From the NCBI GenBank assembly GCA_002373595.1, contig DFKT01000085.1, forward strand, positions 1-12,666: a stretch of DNA of 12,666 bases, given 5' to 3'. The stretch is from Lachnospiraceae bacterium UBA3638. Lineage in GTDB: Bacteria; Bacillota; Clostridia; Lachnospirales; Lachnospiraceae. A program made the translations under genes and the position numbers. Below the pieces are notes generated by a model. It did not search any database and was not told the origin of the DNA. It was given only the letters and a program-made list of their open reading frames with translations. Below, one piece after another: positions 12,080 through 12,666 of the stretch; the stretch's first letter is position 1, and each line of letters opens with the position of its first letter.

Positions 12080-12298
12080 ATGAAGATGAACCTGAATGAA
12101 GCAGAACTTGGAACTGAATATGTGATCACCAAGATCGACACGGGCGGTGATGAGGAGATGGAGAGTTTTCTCTTTTCACTCGGATGCTACAGCGGAGAGA
12201 CTATCACTGTAGTCGATAAAAAGAGGAATCTGGTGGTTTCCATTAAGGACGCCAGATACAACATTGATCCGGAACTCGCTGCAGCCATTCATGTATAA
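12080..12298 (+). CDS. feoA: Ferrous iron transport accessory protein FeoA
   Basis: This 72-residue SH3-like protein has the FeoA pattern: L-N-E-A-E-L-G near the N-terminus, a strand Y-V-I-T-K-I, the segment S-L-G-C-Y-S-G-E-T-I-T-V-V, and the closing A-R-Y-N-I-D-P-E-L-A-A-A-I that places the last strand. FeoA acts in the cytoplasm on the G-protein part of FeoB. Two starts compete: ATG 12080 (GAGG eight bases upstream) and ATG 12086 (AAGG eight bases upstream). The second begins right at the conserved region and may be the real one. It is the first gene behind the triple-operator promoter, so iron-dependent repression is expected. Confidence 0.9.
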   Translation: MKMNLNEAELGTEYVITKIDTGGDEEMESFLFSLGCYSGETITVVDKKRNLVVSIKDARYNIDPELAAAIHV

Positions 12299-12325
12299 AG
12301 CAGAAGCTGAAATAAAAAGAGAAGC

Positions 12326-12344
12326 AAAACGCGGACAGCGTTTT
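12326..12344 (+). other. Small hairpin between feoA and feoB
   Basis: AAAACGC (12326-12332) pairs with GCGTTTT (12338-12344) around a five-base loop, just upstream of the feoB ribosome binding site. It is too weak for a firm terminator; it may tune the feoA to feoB ratio or mark a processing site. Confidence 0.4.
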
Positions 12345-12367
12345 ACATATGGAGGGGAGAATAAATA

Positions 12368-12666
12368 ATGAGAATCGCACTGACAGGAAATCCCAACAGC
12401 GGCAAAACTACGATGTACAATGCCCTGACGGGAAGAAACGAGAAGATCGGAAACTGGGCCGGAGTTACGGTCGACAGGAAAGAAGCAAAGATCAAGGACA
12501 AGTATAACGACAGCGGTAAGGAAATTATCGCAGTCGATCTGCCCGGAGCTTATTCGATGTCGCCTTTTACTTCCGAGGAGAGCATCACCAGCAGCTATGT
12601 TAAGAACGAGCGCCCTGACGCTATCATCAATATTGTAGATGCAACTAACCTTAGCAGAAGCCTTTT
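12368..12666 (+). CDS. feoB: Ferrous iron transporter FeoB, N-terminal part
   Basis: The first 99 codons of feoB are present; the gene runs off the right edge. The N-terminal G domain shows G1 G-N-P-N-S-G-K-T (residues 7-14), the switch I stretch N-W-A-G-V-T-V-D with the G2 threonine, G3 D-L-P-G-A-Y-S and the following strand I-I-N-I-V-D-A-T-N-L, all classic for FeoB. The full protein (usually 600-800 residues) would continue with G4/G5 and the membrane gates, moving Fe2+ into the cell under GTP control. The ATG has GGAGGGGAG about nine bases upstream. It shares the feoA transcript and its operators. Confidence 0.95.
   Translation, partial: MRIALTGNPNSGKTTMYNALTGRNEKIGNWAGVTVDRKEAKIKDKYNDSGKEIIAVDLPGAYSMSPFTSEESITSSYVKNERPDAIINIVDATNLSRSL

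Overview
The window reads as chromosomal DNA of an anaerobic low-to-mid GC Firmicute (class Clostridia, most likely Lachnospiraceae). The reasons are strong purine-rich ribosome binding sites, TTG and GTG starts, a feoAB operon behind GTTAG-N6-CTAAC (DtxR/IdeR-like) operators, a Fur-family-znuACB operon, and a degraded Tn916-type integrase. The taxonomic call is an inference from gene content.

Layout. (1) 1-2210 is an AT-rich, accessory-looking stretch. It holds the end of a MNT-type nucleotidyltransferase gene, a hepT gene cut off after about 46 recognisable residues, and three co-directional genes: a Mrr-like PD-(D/E)XK nuclease with an N-terminal hydrophobic segment, an unknown 172-aa protein, and a NYN-domain (PIN-like) ribonuclease. 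A 15-bp perfect hairpin closes it. (2) 2225-4161 begins with a near-consensus promoter and a metal-regulator-like operator. These lead into gene remnants, a six-helix membrane protein (DUF6796-like) and a BAAT-type alpha/beta hydrolase. (3) 4160-4345 is a fragment of a Tn916-family tyrosine recombinase. (4) 4357-4752 is an unknown gene ending in an intrinsic terminator. (5) 4773-7236 is a complete operon with promoter and terminator: flavodoxin, MFS transporter, and a DEDDh exonuclease fused to a topoisomerase-type zinc ribbon. (6) 7225-10343 is a zinc-uptake operon: Fur-family regulator, ZnuA lipoprotein, ZnuC ATPase and ZnuB permease, with a palindromic operator at the start of transcription. 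(7) 10364-11941 (minus strand) is mgtE with a roughly 190-nt structured leader and its own promoter. (8) 11972-12666 is the feo operon: a promoter with three evenly spaced operators, feoA, and the first third or less of feoB, which runs off the window.

The right two thirds is a metal-homeostasis neighbourhood (Zn, Mg, Fe2+). The most informative cross-link is that the operator found three times in the feo promoter also occurs once at 2262-2277, 10 kb away, with the same spacing from its -10 box. This implies that the membrane protein/hydrolase unit shares the metal regulation of feoAB. The left end records repeated mobile-element activity: a broken toxin-antitoxin pair, an inserted nuclease cassette and an integrase scar.
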